A stretch of 13,723 nt of DNA, from positions 1-13,723 of the forward strand of contig DAOWHZ010000060.1 in assembly GCA_030641105.1 (NCBI GenBank). Reading direction: 5' to 3'. The translations under genes were made by a program, and so were the position numbers. The notes below the pieces were generated by a model that worked only from the letters and a program-made list of their open reading frames with translations, did not search any database and was not told where the DNA came from. Positions 1 to 5,237 of the stretch are shown here, piece by piece. The number at the start of each line of letters is the position of its first letter. The stretch's first letter is position 1. The stretch comes from a bacterium (GTDB lineage: Bacteria > Patescibacteria > ABY1 > BM507 > VMTK01).

Positions 1-22
1 CATCTCTCCTGTTTTAAATTCC

Positions 23-76
23 AGATGTCGGATTTCGGATATTAATCTGAAATCCGACATCTGAAATCTGACATCT
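23..76. repeat. Inverted repeat downstream of tRNA-Ser
   Basis: A perfect 14-bp inverted repeat (23-36 and 49-62, arm agatgtcggatttc) is followed by a second, near-identical right arm (63-76, one mismatch). The left arm can therefore pair with either right arm. It starts 7 bases beyond the tRNA 3' end on the minus strand. There is no T run on either side, so it is not a classical terminator. It is built of words (gatttc, aaatctgacat) like those in the AT-rich hairpin at 631-765. Confidence 0.7.
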
Positions 77-83
77 AAAAATG

Positions 84-170
84 CGGAGAGGGAGGGATTC
101 GAACCCTCGGTAAGCTTTCACCTACAACACCTTAGCAGGGTGCCCCTTTCAACCGCTCAGGCACCTCTCC
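84..170 (-). tRNA. tRNA-Ser (anticodon GCT)
   Basis: Read on the minus strand this is a complete class II tRNA. The acceptor stem pairs GGAGAGG (164-170) with CCTCTCC (85-91), followed by a G discriminator at 84, the usual base for serine tRNAs. The anticodon loop CTGCTAA (132-138) carries GCT (134-136), reading AGC and AGT codons. The anticodon stem is GCACC/GGTGT. A long variable arm follows, and the T arm has stem GAGGG/CCCTC around TTCGAAT. CCA is not encoded. The gene starts 7 bases after the stop of the GIY-YIG gene, so the two may share a transcript. A broken paralogue lies at 447-627. Confidence 0.96.
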
Positions 171-177
171 ATTATTT

Positions 178-438
178 TTATTTTCCAAAATTTTGAAATA
201 AATCCCTTAATTGTTGTCTTAAAAAATATTTTCCTTCTGTTGTTTTTAAATATCTTTCTCTTCTTTCGGCATCACTTTTTAATAAATATGCTTCGTAGTG
301 AATCAATTTAATTGGCAATCGCTTGCTTGTTGATTTAACTTTTCCTGCCTTGTGCTCAGCAATTCTACGCTTTAAATTATTGGTTGATCCAGTATATAAT
401 TGGTTGTTATTTAGTAATAATATATAAACATAATGCAT
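178..438 (-). CDS. GIY-YIG nuclease domain protein (small, UPF0213/YhbQ-like)
   Basis: An 86-residue single-domain GIY-YIG protein. The N-terminus MHYVYILLL holds the GIY-equivalent strand (YVYIL). It is followed by LYTGSTNNLKRRIAEH, with YTG for YIG and the conserved Arg, and then a KSDAERRERYLK helix holding the catalytic-type Glu. The length matches the stand-alone family, whose cellular role is poorly known. I start at the ATG at 438. The reading frame stays open further upstream, but that extension would translate the GC-rich palindromes at 455-534 and has no family resemblance. No SD is visible. The gene sits exactly between a broken and an intact tRNA-Ser(GCT), which suggests insertion or duplication at a tRNA locus. 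Whether the nuclease has anything to do with the palindromes is unknown. Confidence 0.85.
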   Translation of the reverse strand: MHYVYILLLNNNQLYTGSTNNLKRRIAEHKAGKVKSTSKRLPIKLIHYEAYLLKSDAERRERYLKTTEGKYFLRQQLRDLFQNFGK

Positions 439-452
439 ATTCAAATTGGATT

Positions 453-534
453 CGCCACGGCATCCGCCGTGGCGCCCTGTCGGATGACAGGGCGCCCTGG
501 CATCCGCCGTGGCGCCCTGTCGGATGACAGGGCG
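453..534. repeat. Cluster of GC-rich palindromes with a GGAT/ATCC loop
   Basis: Four head-to-tail hairpins are present: 453-474 (9-bp stem cgccacggc, loop atcc), 471-496 (11-bp stem ggcgccctgtc, loop ggat), 493-514 (same frame as the first, two mismatches in the stem) and 513-534 (9-bp stem, loop ggat). Read so that the loop is GGAT, both stem types share the scaffold CGCC-nnnn-C-GGAT-G-nnnn-GGCG, with nnnn changed on both sides so that pairing is kept. The cluster is far more GC-rich than its surroundings. It fills the T loop of the tRNA-Ser pseudogene. Confidence 0.85.
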
Positions 535-588
535 AACCCTCAATACCCGTTAAGGCACAACACCTTAGCAGGGCGCCCTTTTTTTTAA

Positions 589-607
589 CCCCGTCGGATG
601 ACTGGGC
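589..607. repeat. Degenerate single copy of the GGAT palindrome in the D-loop region
   Basis: This is ccccgtc, ggat, gactggg: the ccctgtc/gacaggg hairpin with one mismatched pair. It interrupts the tRNA-Ser copy between ttaacc and cgctcagg, which are contiguous (aaccgctcagg) in the intact gene at 151-161. It is thus a separate insertion of the same family. Confidence 0.75.
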
Positions 608-630
608 AAACGCTCAGGCACCTCTCCTTA

Positions 631-765
631 TTAGACAACTAAAAATTTAAGATTTATGATTTCAGATTTAAGATTGGTTTTGTATTAATGTGAGACAGTT
701 GAAATAATAAATCTTAAATCTTAAATCTACAATCTGAAATTTCTAGTAGTTGTCTAGTTGTCTAA
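631..765. repeat. Long AT-rich imperfect inverted repeat
   Basis: The outer arms ttagacaacta (631-641) and tagttgtctaa (755-765) are perfect complements. Inside, 644-677 and 709-742 pair imperfectly and are made of repeated words (aagattt, gatttcag, aatctt). Part of the right arm is duplicated (tagttgtcta at 747-756 and 755-764). The element separates the tRNA copy from the membrane-protein gene, and its right end abuts the extended -10 at 771-779. It is non-coding. Confidence 0.7.
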
Positions 766-770
766 TATTA

Positions 771-779
771 TGCTATAAT
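771..779 (+). promoter_or_regulatory. Extended -10 promoter element (TGCTATAAT)
   Basis: TGc followed by TATAAT is a perfect extended -10. The -35 region, inside the end of the inverted repeat, is weak (ttgtct at 750-755, 18-base spacer). The predicted transcription start near 786 gives a leader of about 33 bases to the ATG at 819. Confidence 0.5.
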
Positions 780-818
780 AAATATATAAGATTAATCAAA
801 CATTGTCAAACAAAAACT

Positions 819-1319
819 ATGCCCGAACAACAAACTCAAATTGACCAAGGTGATGAAATTATGAGCTGGCAAGTGCCGGAATATGAAAAACATGAAAGAA
901 ATAAATCGTGGTATATATTAGCTGGCGTAATTGGCTTGCTTTTTTTAATATATGCAGTTTATACTAAAAATTTTTTATTTGCGGTAATTATTATTGTTGT
1001 TGCCTTAATTATGATTTTGCATGACAGCCGCGAGCCGGATTTAATTAAAGTAAGCATTACTGATGAAGGAGTGATAGTAGGCAGAAAATTTTATGATTAT
1101 GATGAAATAAAAAATTTTTCTATTGTTTATAAGCCAAAACAAGAAGTAAAGAATTTATACTTTGAATTTAAAAATGTACTTAGGCAAAGATTATCAATTC
1201 CTTTACAAGATATGAACCCCTTGTCAATTCGTGAAAATCTGCTAAAATACTTGCCGGAGGATTTAGACAGAACTGACCAGCCGCTTTCAGAGGGCTTGGC
1301 AAAAATGTTTAAATTGTAA
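819..1319 (+). CDS. Two-helix membrane protein with C-terminal PH-like domain
   Basis: A 166-residue protein. The N-terminus is short and polar (MPEQQTQ...), followed by the motif SWQVPEYEKHERNKSWY. Two hydrophobic helices follow (about residues 31-48 and 51-67). The C-terminal soluble domain (about 72-166) is rich in strands (ISITDEGVIVG, FYDYDEIKNFSIVY, LYFEFKN, RLSIPL) and ends in a helix, resembling the PH-like domain of similar two-helix proteins in Patescibacteria. I know this family only as uncharacterised. An ATG at 861 (MSWQVPEYEKH) has a better SD-like AAGG (847-850) and is a credible alternative start; the frame is also open upstream of 819 to 750. The gene is transcribed toward the palindrome at 1347-1404. 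Confidence 0.8.
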   Translation: MPEQQTQIDQGDEIMSWQVPEYEKHERNKSWYILAGVIGLLFLIYAVYTKNFLFAVIIIVVALIMILHDSREPDLIKVSITDEGVIVGRKFYDYDEIKNFSIVYKPKQEVKNLYFEFKNVLRQRLSIPLQDMNPLSIRENLLKYLPEDLDRTDQPLSEGLAKMFKL

Positions 1320-1346
1320 TATTGCAAATTTTTTCATAACAAATAT

Positions 1347-1404
1347 AATAAAATTTAAAATGAAGGCGAGGTTTGCAAACCTCGCCTTCATTTTAAATTT
1401 TATT
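1347..1404. repeat. 58-bp perfect palindrome, probable bidirectional terminator
   Basis: The sequence from 1347 to 1404 is its own exact reverse complement, with a GC-rich core (gaggtttgcaaacctc) centred on 1375/1376 and AT-rich flanks. As RNA it gives a hairpin of about 27 bp ending in T-rich sequence on either strand. It lies between two convergent genes (ending at 1319 and 1519), which fits termination in both directions. Confidence 0.8.
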
Positions 1405-1455
1405 TCTATCCGCGTTATTCTATATTTGCCCCGCCCTTATATTTATTTTATTGTT

Positions 1456-1480
1456 GCGGGATCTCCCGCAGTACTGCGGG
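1456..1480. repeat. Overlapping GC-rich palindromes
   Basis: gcggga-tc-tcccgc (1456-1469) overlaps the perfect 16-bp palindrome cccgcagtactgcggg (1465-1480), so two hairpins compete for the same bases. The rest of 1405-1518 is AT-rich and shows no gene. Confidence 0.6.
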
Positions 1481-1518
1481 GCGATAAATTTGTGAAGGGA
1501 TTTGTAGATTTATGGGAG

Positions 1519-2325
1519 TTACCTAAATGTCTTAATAATCTTTACTTTTTCCTTCTTTTTAAATTTAGCGCTCCAAGCCAATTTAATGCAAATATATAAC
1601 AATATAATCCATAAAATTTGCACGCCAATCCCTCTTAAGCCCGATGCTATGTCAATTTTTTTTAAATAAAGTTGAGTTGGCACAAAAAATAAATAAGCAA
1701 ACGGCAATGCTAAACTAATATTAACAAAAATAGCAGGCAACAAGCTCAAAGGGAAATAATTGCCGGCAAGAATCTTTTTTAAGCGAACCAAAATAGTATA
1801 AAATTCACTGGATTCAAATTTCCAAAAAATAAACAAATTAGCCAAATAAACCATTAAAAATTCAGTAATAAAAGCCAATAATACCATTAACATTATTACG
1901 GCCAGATATGCTGCTTCAAAATTAATAACAAAACTATCAAGAAAAAAATATAATATTAATAAATGAAGCGTAGCTGCAACAATGAATGGCAAAATATTTC
2001 TGCCAAAACCCTTAATTATAATATGAAAAAGATATTTTATCGGCTTATAAACAAGCAATTTAGAATCACTATTAAACAAGTTATCGCTAATAATCCGATA
2101 AATAAAATATCTGCTGATTAAACCGATTAAACTTCCGGCAATAATATAAGTAATCATCTCTTCAATGGTGAAACCTTTAAACACGGATTTATTGCTGAAA
2201 ATTGCTAGCCACAACAATATTAAAATCAGCACTTCAAGAGTACTGCTGATTTTATACATCAACATCCTTAAATAATCCAATACGCCTTTTTCTTGGCCAA
2301 TCATCTTAATTGGTTTGAATTTCAT
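1519..2325 (-). CDS. ABC-2 type transporter permease, DUF990-like
   Basis: A 268-residue integral membrane protein with about six hydrophobic segments. The layout follows DUF990/ABC-2 permeases: an N-terminal amphipathic YLRMLMYKIS, a helix before GFTIEEMITYIIAGSLIG, then the SDSKLLVYKPIKYLFHIIIKGFGR stretch, which matches the family's 'LL.KP...' region after the second helix. Further helices and a basic tail (KFKKKEKVKIIK) follow. Such permeases normally act with an ABC ATPase and often a second permease. Neither is in this window, so the substrate is unknown and the gene looks orphaned here. No SD precedes the ATG at 2325; an AT-rich inverted repeat lies just upstream, with a possible extended -10 (TGGTAAAAT, minus strand, 2441-2449). 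Confidence 0.72.
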   Translation of the reverse strand: MKFKPIKMIGQEKGVLDYLRMLMYKISSTLEVLILILLWLAIFSNKSVFKGFTIEEMITYIIAGSLIGLISRYFIYRIISDNLFNSDSKLLVYKPIKYLFHIIIKGFGRNILPFIVAATLHLLILYFFLDSFVINFEAAYLAVIMLMVLLAFITEFLMVYLANLFIFWKFESSEFYTILVRLKKILAGNYFPLSLLPAIFVNISLALPFAYLFFVPTQLYLKKIDIASGLRGIGVQILWIILLYICIKLAWSAKFKKKEKVKIIKTFR

Positions 2326-2350
2326 ATGAAAATAAGAAAATAATAAAATA

Positions 2351-2421
2351 ATAAAATAAGAATAAGAAAAAATAAGAATGAAAATTTTATTTTATCATAT
2401 TTTTCTTATTTTCTTATTTTA
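2351..2421. repeat. AT-rich inverted repeat upstream of the permease gene
   Basis: The arms are built from repeats of aataag and its complement cttatt: ataaaataagaataagaa (2351-2368) against ttttcttattttcttatttt (2401-2420), with small gaps. It is another member of the hairpins found upstream of most genes here. Confidence 0.6.
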
Positions 2422-2455
2422 TTCAAATCTAACTATTTTAATTTTACCATATTTT

Positions 2456-2492
2456 ATAGAAAAAAAGAAAAAGGGCGCTTTCGTAGCACCCT
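2456..2492 (-). terminator. Intrinsic terminator of the helical-repeat gene
   Basis: On the minus strand AGGGTGCT (2485-2492) pairs with AGCGCCCT (2472-2479), with one G-T pair, around a 5-base loop. A T-rich tract (ttttctttttttc) follows. It begins 26 bases after the stop at 2518. Confidence 0.88.
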
Positions 2493-2517
2493 TAAATTGA
2501 TAAAAACATCGGAAGTT

Positions 2518-3426
2518 TTATTGATTGAGTTTAACTTTTAATTCATTGAGCAATCTGATTGCATGCTCGCTGTTGGCGTGCGTTGTAAGCTTTGGAGCCA
2601 AAATTTCTGCTTGCTCTAAGCATGTCTTGGCTATCATTTTTTTACCAAGTTTTAAATAGCGCTCAGCAGCTAAACAAAAATAACCACACGCATCAAGCGG
2701 AGATTCATTATCGCATAACATGTGAAAAGCGCTTTCTAAAAGCATTCTGGCGGACTGTTCAAGATCTTGCTCAGTTATTATTAAGGCCATAGTATAATTA
2801 AACCGAGCTACTTCAGCTGAATCAGGATGCAAGCGAGGTAAAAATTTTTTAATATCTTCTATCAAACTTACTTTCTGTTCTGATGTTCCGTAGTAACCAA
2901 CTGTCCCTGACAAACGGTGCAAAGCAAAACTTTCAGTCATAATAGCTTTTTCCGGATTTTCTTTATGGCCCTGACGAGCAATTTTAACTGCTTCTTTAAG
3001 TACTGCAATGTTTTTTTGAACGCCTTCGGGATCGTCCTGTCCGCTTTCAGTTGGAAAAATATATACCATTGCTTCCATTGCTTTTAGGCGACTCCTGGTT
3101 AAAGTGCTAATTGGCAACTTTTCGGCTTGAGCAAAAATTGCTAAAGCCGAATCCAGCGCTCCAATAATTCTTCTAAGCCAATCTCCAATGTTAATGAGAC
3201 ATTGAGCCCTAAGTTCCAAATTTCTACCGGATTTTTCTAAAGTTTCTAAAGATAACTCCAGAGCTTTCTTTGTTTTTCCTTGCATCATAAGAGAAATCGC
3301 TTGTTGATTGTCTTTGTCAATTTCGCTCGCATTAACATTAGAAATACTTTCAGCTTTTTGCAATGCTGTTTTAATTCTTTCAAGTATTAAAACAGCAGAC
3401 TTTTCTGACTTTTCTGCAGTTTGCAT
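2518..3426 (-). CDS. Helical-repeat (TPR-like) protein, function unknown
   Basis: A 302-residue, soluble, almost wholly helical protein. Helix pairs such as QAISLMMQGKTKKALELSLET, ALDSALAIFAQAEKL and ACGYFCLAAERYLKLGKKMIAKTCLEQAEIL have the small/large residue pattern of tetratricopeptide repeats (A at turn positions, paired helices of about 34 residues), strongest at residues 44-110 and 230-290. There is no signal peptide and no catalytic motif. TPR arrays usually serve as protein-binding scaffolds, and the partner here is unknown. The start is well fixed: a full SD (AGGAGGT, 3435-3441) lies 8 bases before the ATG. A near-consensus promoter (3568-3596) and a terminator frame the gene as its own unit, divergent from the coiled-coil gene at 3787. 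Confidence 0.8.
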   Translation of the reverse strand: MQTAEKSEKSAVLILERIKTALQKAESISNVNASEIDKDNQQAISLMMQGKTKKALELSLETLEKSGRNLELRAQCLINIGDWLRRIIGALDSALAIFAQAEKLPISTLTRSRLKAMEAMVYIFPTESGQDDPEGVQKNIAVLKEAVKIARQGHKENPEKAIMTESFALHRLSGTVGYYGTSEQKVSLIEDIKKFLPRLHPDSAEVARFNYTMALIITEQDLEQSARMLLESAFHMLCDNESPLDACGYFCLAAERYLKLGKKMIAKTCLEQAEILAPKLTTHANSEHAIRLLNELKVKLNQ

Positions 3427-3432
3427 GTTGAA

Positions 3433-3510
3433 TTACCTCCTTTTGGTAATAAGATTTAAAACTTCAACTTTAATTTTCCAAAGAACAAACAATAATTTAT
3501 TAAACCACAA
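3433..3510 (-). CDS. Possible 25-residue leader peptide (TTG start)
   Basis: The minus-strand leader of the helical-repeat gene contains a second SD-like stretch (AGGAGG, 3515-3520). A TTG at 3510 opens a 25-codon frame, read as MWFNKLLFVLWK through to KRR. Its stop TAA overlaps the SD of the downstream gene (last codons AGG AGG TAA), so ribosomes finishing it would sit on that SD. Spacing from the first SD to TTG is short (4 bases), the GTG after it gives only two codons, and no homologue is known. This may be coincidence. Confidence 0.22.
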   Translation of the reverse strand: MWFNKLLFVLWKIKVEVLNLITKRR

Positions 3511-3567
3511 TTTTCCTCCTTTTTTTATTTTTTTTATTCATTTGAAACCAATTTAAGGCCTTAAAAA

Positions 3568-3596
3568 AGCATATCACATTTTAATTTTTTTGTCAA
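3568..3596 (-). promoter_or_regulatory. Promoter of the helical-repeat gene
   Basis: On the minus strand TTGACA (3591-3596), a 17-base spacer and TATGCT (3568-3573) preceded by TGA form an extended -10. Transcription would start near 3561, inside the palindrome ttaaggccttaa (3553-3564), leaving a leader of about 135 bases. Confidence 0.8.
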
Positions 3597-3608
3597 CCCC
3601 AGAAACGC

Positions 3609-3637
3609 TTGACAGAAATAATAAAATATGCTAAACT
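3609..3637 (+). promoter_or_regulatory. Promoter of the coiled-coil gene
   Basis: TTGACA (3609-3614), a 17-base spacer and TAAACT (3632-3637), preceded by TGc as an extended -10. Transcription would start near 3644. Only 12 bases separate this -35 from the divergent one at 3591-3596, so polymerase or a regulator bound at one could affect the other. Confidence 0.8.
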
Positions 3638-3664
3638 ATTTTATTGTAGATCTTTGAAAAAAAT

Positions 3665-3730
3665 ACGCATAATTATCCTAATTTTACCTTATATTTTAGT
3701 TTATGAGGTAAGGTTTGGATGATTATGTGT
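3665..3730 (+). promoter_or_regulatory. Long structured 5' leader hairpin
   Basis: The 14 bases at 3665-3678 pair fully with 3717-3730 (two G-U pairs). After one T-T mismatch the stem continues with 3680-3683/3712-3715, 3684-3689/3706-3711 and 3690-3693/3702-3705, closing on an 8-base loop ttttagtt (3694-3701). That is about 28-29 pairs with several G-U pairs, which favours an RNA structure over a simple DNA inverted repeat. No T run follows, so it is not a terminator. It lies 20 bases before the SD at 3751. It could be a regulatory leader or an RNase III site; I recognise no riboswitch class. Confidence 0.7.
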
Positions 3731-3750
3731 TTACATAAAACTCAAAAAAA

Positions 3751-3838
3751 GGAGGATATACTGATGATTAGTGAAAATTATGATGCATGGCTATCAAAAT
3801 GGAAAATGCAGAACGGAAAAAGGCTATGGATGAATTAA
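3751..3838 (+). CDS. SD-led 24-codon ORF, out of frame with the following gene
   Basis: A strong SD (AAAAAAAGGAGG, ending at 3755) lies 8 bases before an ATG at 3764. That frame reads MISENYDAWLSKWKMQNGKR and stops at 3838, overlapping the next ORF by 52 bases. With one more A in the run at 3796-3799 the frame would pass directly into the coiled-coil ORF (SK-MENAERKKAMDELN). It is therefore either the true 5' end of that gene split by a one-base deletion or assembly error, a -1 slippage start on A-AAA, or a regulatory upstream ORF. The coordinates include the SD; the coding part is 3764-3838. Confidence 0.4.
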
Positions 3839-4644
3839 ATCGCAAAATCAAAAATCTGCGAAGAAAAATTAAAAGAAGAGAAAATAATTTAAAGGAATGG
3901 AGTTTAAGTCCCGAAACTTCACAACCCCTTTCTTCCGTGCCCCAGATCATATACTCATTACAGCAAGAAATTGCTCAATTGCTAAATGAACTAAAAAAAC
4001 TTTTAACAGAAAAGAGGAGACTGAAAAACCTTAAGGAGGAGATAAAAATGACTGAACAAGAACATAGAATAATTATACTGGTTCCGGGTTTAATAAGTGA
4101 ACTTGATGAAATATCAGAAAAAATTTGTATCTTAGTTAATTTTGGTTTAAAAAATAAAATATTTCCCAATCAGTTTGAACAAGGCTTAAATTCTTATATC
4201 GAAAACGGCATAGAGTGTGATCAACAATTTATAGAACTGCTATCAAATATTACTCCAAAAGGTGAAGATGTTGATGAATACTGGTTATTTCTTACATATT
4301 GTAGTGATTCATATGGAGAAGTAGCATATCCCTCTCATCAACTTGCAGCTAATATTATTTCTTTATACGAAGATGCAGCGAAAAATAAAGTGGAAAGAAT
4401 TATTGTTGTCTATCTCTATCCTGAAGAGCTTTATTTTGTTGGGATTATTGGTAGTCCTGGTGCAAGAGCTATTGAAGTTGAAATTATAGGCGAAAAAAAT
4501 TGCAAAGATGATTATGGTGAATGGTTAATTAAATGGCCTCCAGAGCTCGGCCATGGTGCTGCAATTAAATCGCTAAGCATAACAAAAATTTCAGCGGGGG
4601 CTGCGACACTTTGCAATGGAACAGTTATTGAAATAAACGACTAA
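3787..4644 (+). CDS. Coiled-coil protein of unknown function, with internal strong start
   Basis: A 285-residue ORF. Residues 1-87 are highly charged and helical (DELNRKIKNLRRKIKRRENN, then QEIAQLLNELKKLLTEKRRL), a likely coiled coil broken by a Pro/Ser-rich link. Residues 88-285 form a mixed alpha/beta domain (IIVVYLYPEELYFVGIIGSP near 215-234) that I do not recognise. No SD precedes the ATG at 3787, whereas the SD at 3751-3755 serves an out-of-frame ATG. A strong SD (AAGGAGGA, 4033-4040) lies 7 bases before an in-frame ATG at 4048, giving a 198-residue product MTEQEHRIIIL. The locus may make the short form, a long form by slippage, or both. It has a strong promoter, a leader hairpin and a terminator, and is divergent from the helical-repeat gene. 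Confidence 0.65.
   Translation: MAIKMENAERKKAMDELNRKIKNLRRKIKRRENNLKEWSLSPETSQPLSSVPQIIYSLQQEIAQLLNELKKLLTEKRRLKNLKEEIKMTEQEHRIIILVPGLISELDEISEKICILVNFGLKNKIFPNQFEQGLNSYIENGIECDQQFIELLSNITPKGEDVDEYWLFLTYCSDSYGEVAYPSHQLAANIISLYEDAAKNKVERIIVVYLYPEELYFVGIIGSPGARAIEVEIIGEKNCKDDYGEWLIKWPPELGHGAAIKSLSITKISAGAATLCNGTVIEIND
4033..4050 (+). promoter_or_regulatory. Internal ribosome binding site and start (ATG 4048)
   Basis: AAGGAGGA followed by a 7-base spacer and ATG is the best SD/start pair in the window. It lies within the open coiled-coil ORF, so it would produce the C-terminal domain alone (4048-4644, 198 residues). This start may be the correct one if 3787-4047 is a separate or decayed reading frame. 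Confidence 0.6.
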
Positions 4645-4680
4645 CATCATATCTTAGTTGCCTCGCCACCTTAACCCTAT

Positions 4681-4732
4681 AGGCGTCTGCTCTAATTTAC
4701 TACGGTAAATTATCTGACGCCTTTTTTCTTTT
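4681..4732 (+). terminator. Two-tier intrinsic terminator
   Basis: The outer stem aggcgtc (4681-4687) pairs with gacgcct (4716-4722). An inner hairpin, taatttac (4693-4700) with gtaaatta (4705-4712), closes on tacg. The T-rich tract cttttttctttt follows directly. It lies 37 bases after the stop at 4644. Confidence 0.9.
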
Positions 4733-4758
4733 CCAAAATAAAATAATTTCAATAAAAT

Positions 4759-4787
4759 TTGCAATCAAAAAATAAATATGATAAAAT
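4759..4787 (+). promoter_or_regulatory. Promoter of the HIT gene
   Basis: ttgcaa (4759-4764), a 17-base spacer and TGa-TAAAAT (4779-4787). The start site would be near 4794, leaving a leader of about 22 bases before ATG 4817 and almost none before GTG 4796. Confidence 0.5.
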
Positions 4788-4816
4788 TTTTATAAGTGGA
4801 CAAATTAAAACATATT

Positions 4817-5197
4817 ATGAACACAAAATTTCCAAAACCGCATAAAGACGCAATGATTTATCAAGATAACAAATTATATGTCTGTCTTGCCAGTCATCCT
4901 ATAACTAACGGGCATACGGTTGTAGTCTGGAAAAAATCAGTGCCGGATCTGCATTTGCTTTCTGAAAATGATTATGATTATCTAATGGATAAAGTTGACC
5001 AAACTAGAGATGCTTTATTAAAAACCTTAAAAGTTAAAAAGGTTTATTTAATATATATGGATGAAGCAAGGCATGTTCATTGGCATTTAGTTCCAAGATA
5101 TAATGAGCAAGGTTTTGATGTTTTAACTCATAAGCCGAAAAAATTAAAGGATCTTTCTCTTGCTAAAAAAGTAAAAAATAATCTAATGACTGCCTAG
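4817..5197 (+). CDS. HIT family nucleotide-binding protein
   Basis: A 126-residue histidine-triad protein. The signature HVHWHLVPRY (H86, H88, H90) gives the three histidines that act in nucleotidyl hydrolase/transferase chemistry on the alpha phosphate of nucleotides. Upstream, IYQDNKLYVCLASHPITNGH matches the family's strand with the glycine-histidine turn, and VVVWKKSVPDLHLLSENDYDYL is its conserved helix region. Members of this family commonly act on AMP-lysyl/aminoacyl or dinucleotide compounds; the substrate here cannot be told. I choose ATG 4817 because it fits the family's usual N-terminal length. GTG 4796 is in frame, adds seven residues and would give an almost leaderless message. 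There is no SD at either. The gene is monocistronic, with its own promoter and terminator. Confidence 0.88.
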   Translation: MNTKFPKPHKDAMIYQDNKLYVCLASHPITNGHTVVVWKKSVPDLHLLSENDYDYLMDKVDQTRDALLKTLKVKKVYLIYMDEARHVHWHLVPRYNEQGFDVLTHKPKKLKDLSLAKKVKNNLMTA

Positions 5198-5237
5198 TTG
5201 ACTTTTAATTTTACCGTATTTTCTAAAGAAAAAGAAA

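Larger units (their letters stand above)
447..627 (-). pseudogene. Broken tRNA-Ser(GCT) copy interrupted by palindromes
   Basis: On the minus strand the copy begins with the same 17 bases as the intact tRNA (GGAGAGGTGCCTGAGCG, 611-627). An insert of about 20 bases follows at the D loop. The anticodon arm comes next, with CTGCTAA and stem GCGCC/GGTGT, then a different but pairable variable arm, then GAGGGTTCG. Here the T loop is cut by 80 bp (455-534) and resumes with AATCC at 450-454. The right T-stem half and the acceptor 3' strand are missing and replaced by the start region of the GIY-YIG gene. It cannot form a mature tRNA without trans-supplied parts, so I call it a pseudogene. Confidence 0.8.

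Noticed and set aside
453..534. CRISPR array
   Set aside because: Units abut with no unique spacers and there are no cas genes; the pattern is head-to-tail palindromes.
439..543. N-terminal extension of the GIY-YIG reading frame
   Set aside because: It only translates the GC-rich palindromes and part of the tRNA copy, has no family resemblance, and the natural start MHYVYIL is at 438.
447..627. A functional intron-containing or permuted tRNA
   Set aside because: The 3' acceptor strand and right T-stem half are absent between 178 and 450, so removing the inserts would not give a complete tRNA.
1360..1599. 79-codon plus-strand ORF
   Set aside because: It runs through the 58-bp palindrome and overlaps the end of the permease gene in antisense; no SD or protein-like character.
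3644..3750. Known riboswitch or T-box leader
   Set aside because: There is one long hairpin, with no T-box sequence, no multi-helix junction and no following terminator.
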